DNA of 64,000 nt from Bacteroidaceae bacterium. GTDB lineage: Bacteria > Bacteroidota > Bacteroidia > Bacteroidales > Bacteroidaceae. Below, piece by piece: positions 63,066 to 64,000 of the stretch (position 1 is its first letter; every line of letters begins with the position of its first letter). The notes under the pieces were generated by a model, which saw nothing but the letters and a program-made list of their open reading frames with translations, was not told the origin of the DNA and did not search any database. The stretch lies in contig JAFSKR010000043.1 of NCBI GenBank assembly GCA_017448825.1, positions 1 through 64,000 of the forward strand. The letters are read 5' to 3'. Position numbers and translations under genes: made by a program.

Positions 63066-63578
63066 TTATTTTTTGTTGGTTACCATACTAAAGACAGTCG
63101 CAGCGATGGTAACTATCGTCAGAATGAGGATAGAAACCATTGACATATCTGTCAGAATGATGTCTGATGGTACGTTCCAGTCTTTACCGTTGATGAGGAG
63201 CACCTCATCCTTGCTGGCGAAACCAACAATAAGACCGATGATGACAGAGACGATGAATGTACCCCATGCGATGACACCAGCCTTGCTGGCCATACCGATA
63301 TCTTCGTGCTTTGACTTGTTGCTGCCATTCATAAAGCCGTAGATGACTGCGCCAATCGTTGCGATAGCTGTCACGGCAATGAGAATGTAAGTCCAGACGA
63401 TGAGGAGGTCGGTAAGCTGTGGATCGTTGAAGTTAGGATTTTCCTCGTACTTGTTATCGTAACCAACGAGGAGGAAGAGAGCCATGACCACAATGGTGAT
63501 GCCAATGAGCACCCACAGTGTAATCTTGGAGATTTTCTCCACCTTGTCCTGTGCGCTTATTACTTGTGTATTATCCAT
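63066..63578 (-). CDS. Four-helix membrane protein of the exb operon
   Basis: 170 residues with four predicted transmembrane helices (about 20-39, 60-84, 104-123, 144-166) and short loops. I cannot assign a named family. A protein of this shape between exbB and exbD is common in Bacteroidetes. It probably stabilises or regulates the ExbB/ExbD motor. The gap to exbD is 24 nt. Confidence 0.8.
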   Translation of the reverse strand: MDNTQVISAQDKVEKISKITLWVLIGITIVVMALFLLVGYDNKYEENPNFNDPQLTDLLIVWTYILIAVTAIATIGAVIYGFMNGSNKSKHEDIGMASKAGVIAWGTFIVSVIIGLIVGFASKDEVLLINGKDWNVPSDIILTDMSMVSILILTIVTIAATVFSMVTNKK

Positions 63579-63629
63579 TTTGTTTTCTCCTTTTAATTAG
63601 TTAGTGACTGATTTTAATAGTCCCCTAAT

Positions 63630-64000
63630 TTACTTCTTGTTGCTGTACTTTGCAACGATGTCAAGGAGAGAAATGGTGGAGTCTTCCATCTTAGCGGTAA
63701 GACCTTCGATTTCAGCAAGAATGTAGTTGTAGAATACCTGAAGAATGAGGGCAACGACGATACCGAAGATGGTTGTCAAAAGGGCCACCTTCATACCACC
63801 TGCAACGACTGTTGGAGAGATGTCACCTGCAGCCTGGATGTCGTCGAATGCCTGCACCATACCAATCACAGTTCCCAAGAATCCGAGAGATGGAGCCATG
63901 CCGATGAAGAGGGTAATCCAAGAGCAACCGCTTTCGAGCTTGGAAGCCTGCACTGCACCGTAAGCAACGACTGACTTTTCTACAGCATCAGCACCGTCAT
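63630..64000 (-). CDS. exbB: ExbB/TolQ/MotA-family proton channel protein (5' end beyond window)
   Basis: Partial: the frame is open to the window edge (DGADAVEKSVVAYGAVQAS is the first readable part). Two transmembrane helices with family motifs are visible: LFIGMAPSLGFLGTVIGMVQAF and VAGGMKVALLTTIFGIVVALI, including the conserved GTVxGM and the Thr-bearing third helix. It ends in KYSNKK. It forms the channel pentamer around ExbD. Confidence 0.93.
   Translation of the reverse strand, partial: DGADAVEKSVVAYGAVQASKLESGCSWITLFIGMAPSLGFLGTVIGMVQAFDDIQAAGDISPTVVAGGMKVALLTTIFGIVVALILQVFYNYILAEIEGLTAKMEDSTISLLDIVAKYSNKK

Overview
The window looks like a chromosomal segment of a Bacteroidales bacterium, most plausibly Prevotella or a close relative. 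The main evidence is the promoter grammar. More than fifteen genes are preceded by TAnnTTTG (usually TACCTTTG), several with a TTTG box exactly 19-20 bases upstream, which is the Bacteroidetes sigma-ABfr -33/-7 consensus. The gene content agrees: OmpA-like and carboxypeptidase-regulatory-domain outer membrane proteins, an ExbB/ExbD/ExbD operon, exported GH127 and GH2 enzymes, DUF2807 and YccF proteins, HU-like proteins and a 47-bp-repeat CRISPR array of type II-C style. No plasmid or phage replication genes and no complete IS element are visible.

Layout. 1-290 is the end of a CRISPR array. 462-3014 is a partner-switching pair (STAS protein plus a sensor-PP2C-HATPase fusion). 3267-12166 is one nine-gene leftward operon: an ABC ATPase and permease, a YtrA-type GntR regulator, a DUF2807 lipoprotein, a MacB-like ABC exporter, a periplasmic adaptor and a TolC-like channel. 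It starts at a promoter with a 24-bp palindrome on its start site. 12255-18834 is housekeeping (NIF3, a zinc-ribbon protein, a PD-(D/E)XK protein, an unusual FtsZ, DNA polymerase IV, HolA). 18835-20932 is AT-rich and gene-poor, with a candidate 58-residue membrane protein, an HTH protein and tRNA-Arg(CCG). 20933-28170 carries an OmpA-like protein, an exported GH127 enzyme, a HepT/MntA toxin-antitoxin pair and an exported beta-glucuronidase-like GH2. 28364-33986 has an ATP-grasp-like protein and a membrane regulator paired with an outer membrane beta-barrel protein.

34097-38910 is a compact eight-gene leftward redox/metal operon (glutathione peroxidase, OhrR-like MarR regulator, ferritin-like protein, a 57-residue winged helix, ZIP transporter, radical SAM/SPASM protein, flavodoxin, lipoprotein nitroreductase) behind three ATCG-N4-CGAT palindromes. 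38995-43920 has a GHL10 protein diverging from a cstA - small membrane protein - OMP - nadC operon. 44035-48322 has an HU-like protein and three exported proteins of unknown function behind a structured leader. 48397-53907 has an SDR, a C69 dipeptidase and a ToxR-like membrane regulator followed by a TonB-type receptor with 11-bp direct repeats at its promoter. 54135-59942 has YccF, a hypothetical protein, an RsmF-like methyltransferase, folA, thyA and a TonB receptor. 60049-64000 has an ABC exporter and the exb operon, cut by the window edge.

The most novel signals are not classical genes. (a) Four arrays of three or four tandem dyad units with a 23-bp period, in three unrelated sequence families, sit between genes and, in one case, in frame inside a gene. 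(b) Each CRISPR repeat is itself a near-consensus promoter. (c) Several operator architectures can be read directly: a YtrA-like palindrome, three ATCG-N4-CGAT boxes and PHO-box-like 11-bp repeats. (d) A stand-alone FtsZ ends in a possible membrane-binding amphipathic helix. All functions are assigned by reading motifs and order; no database search was run.
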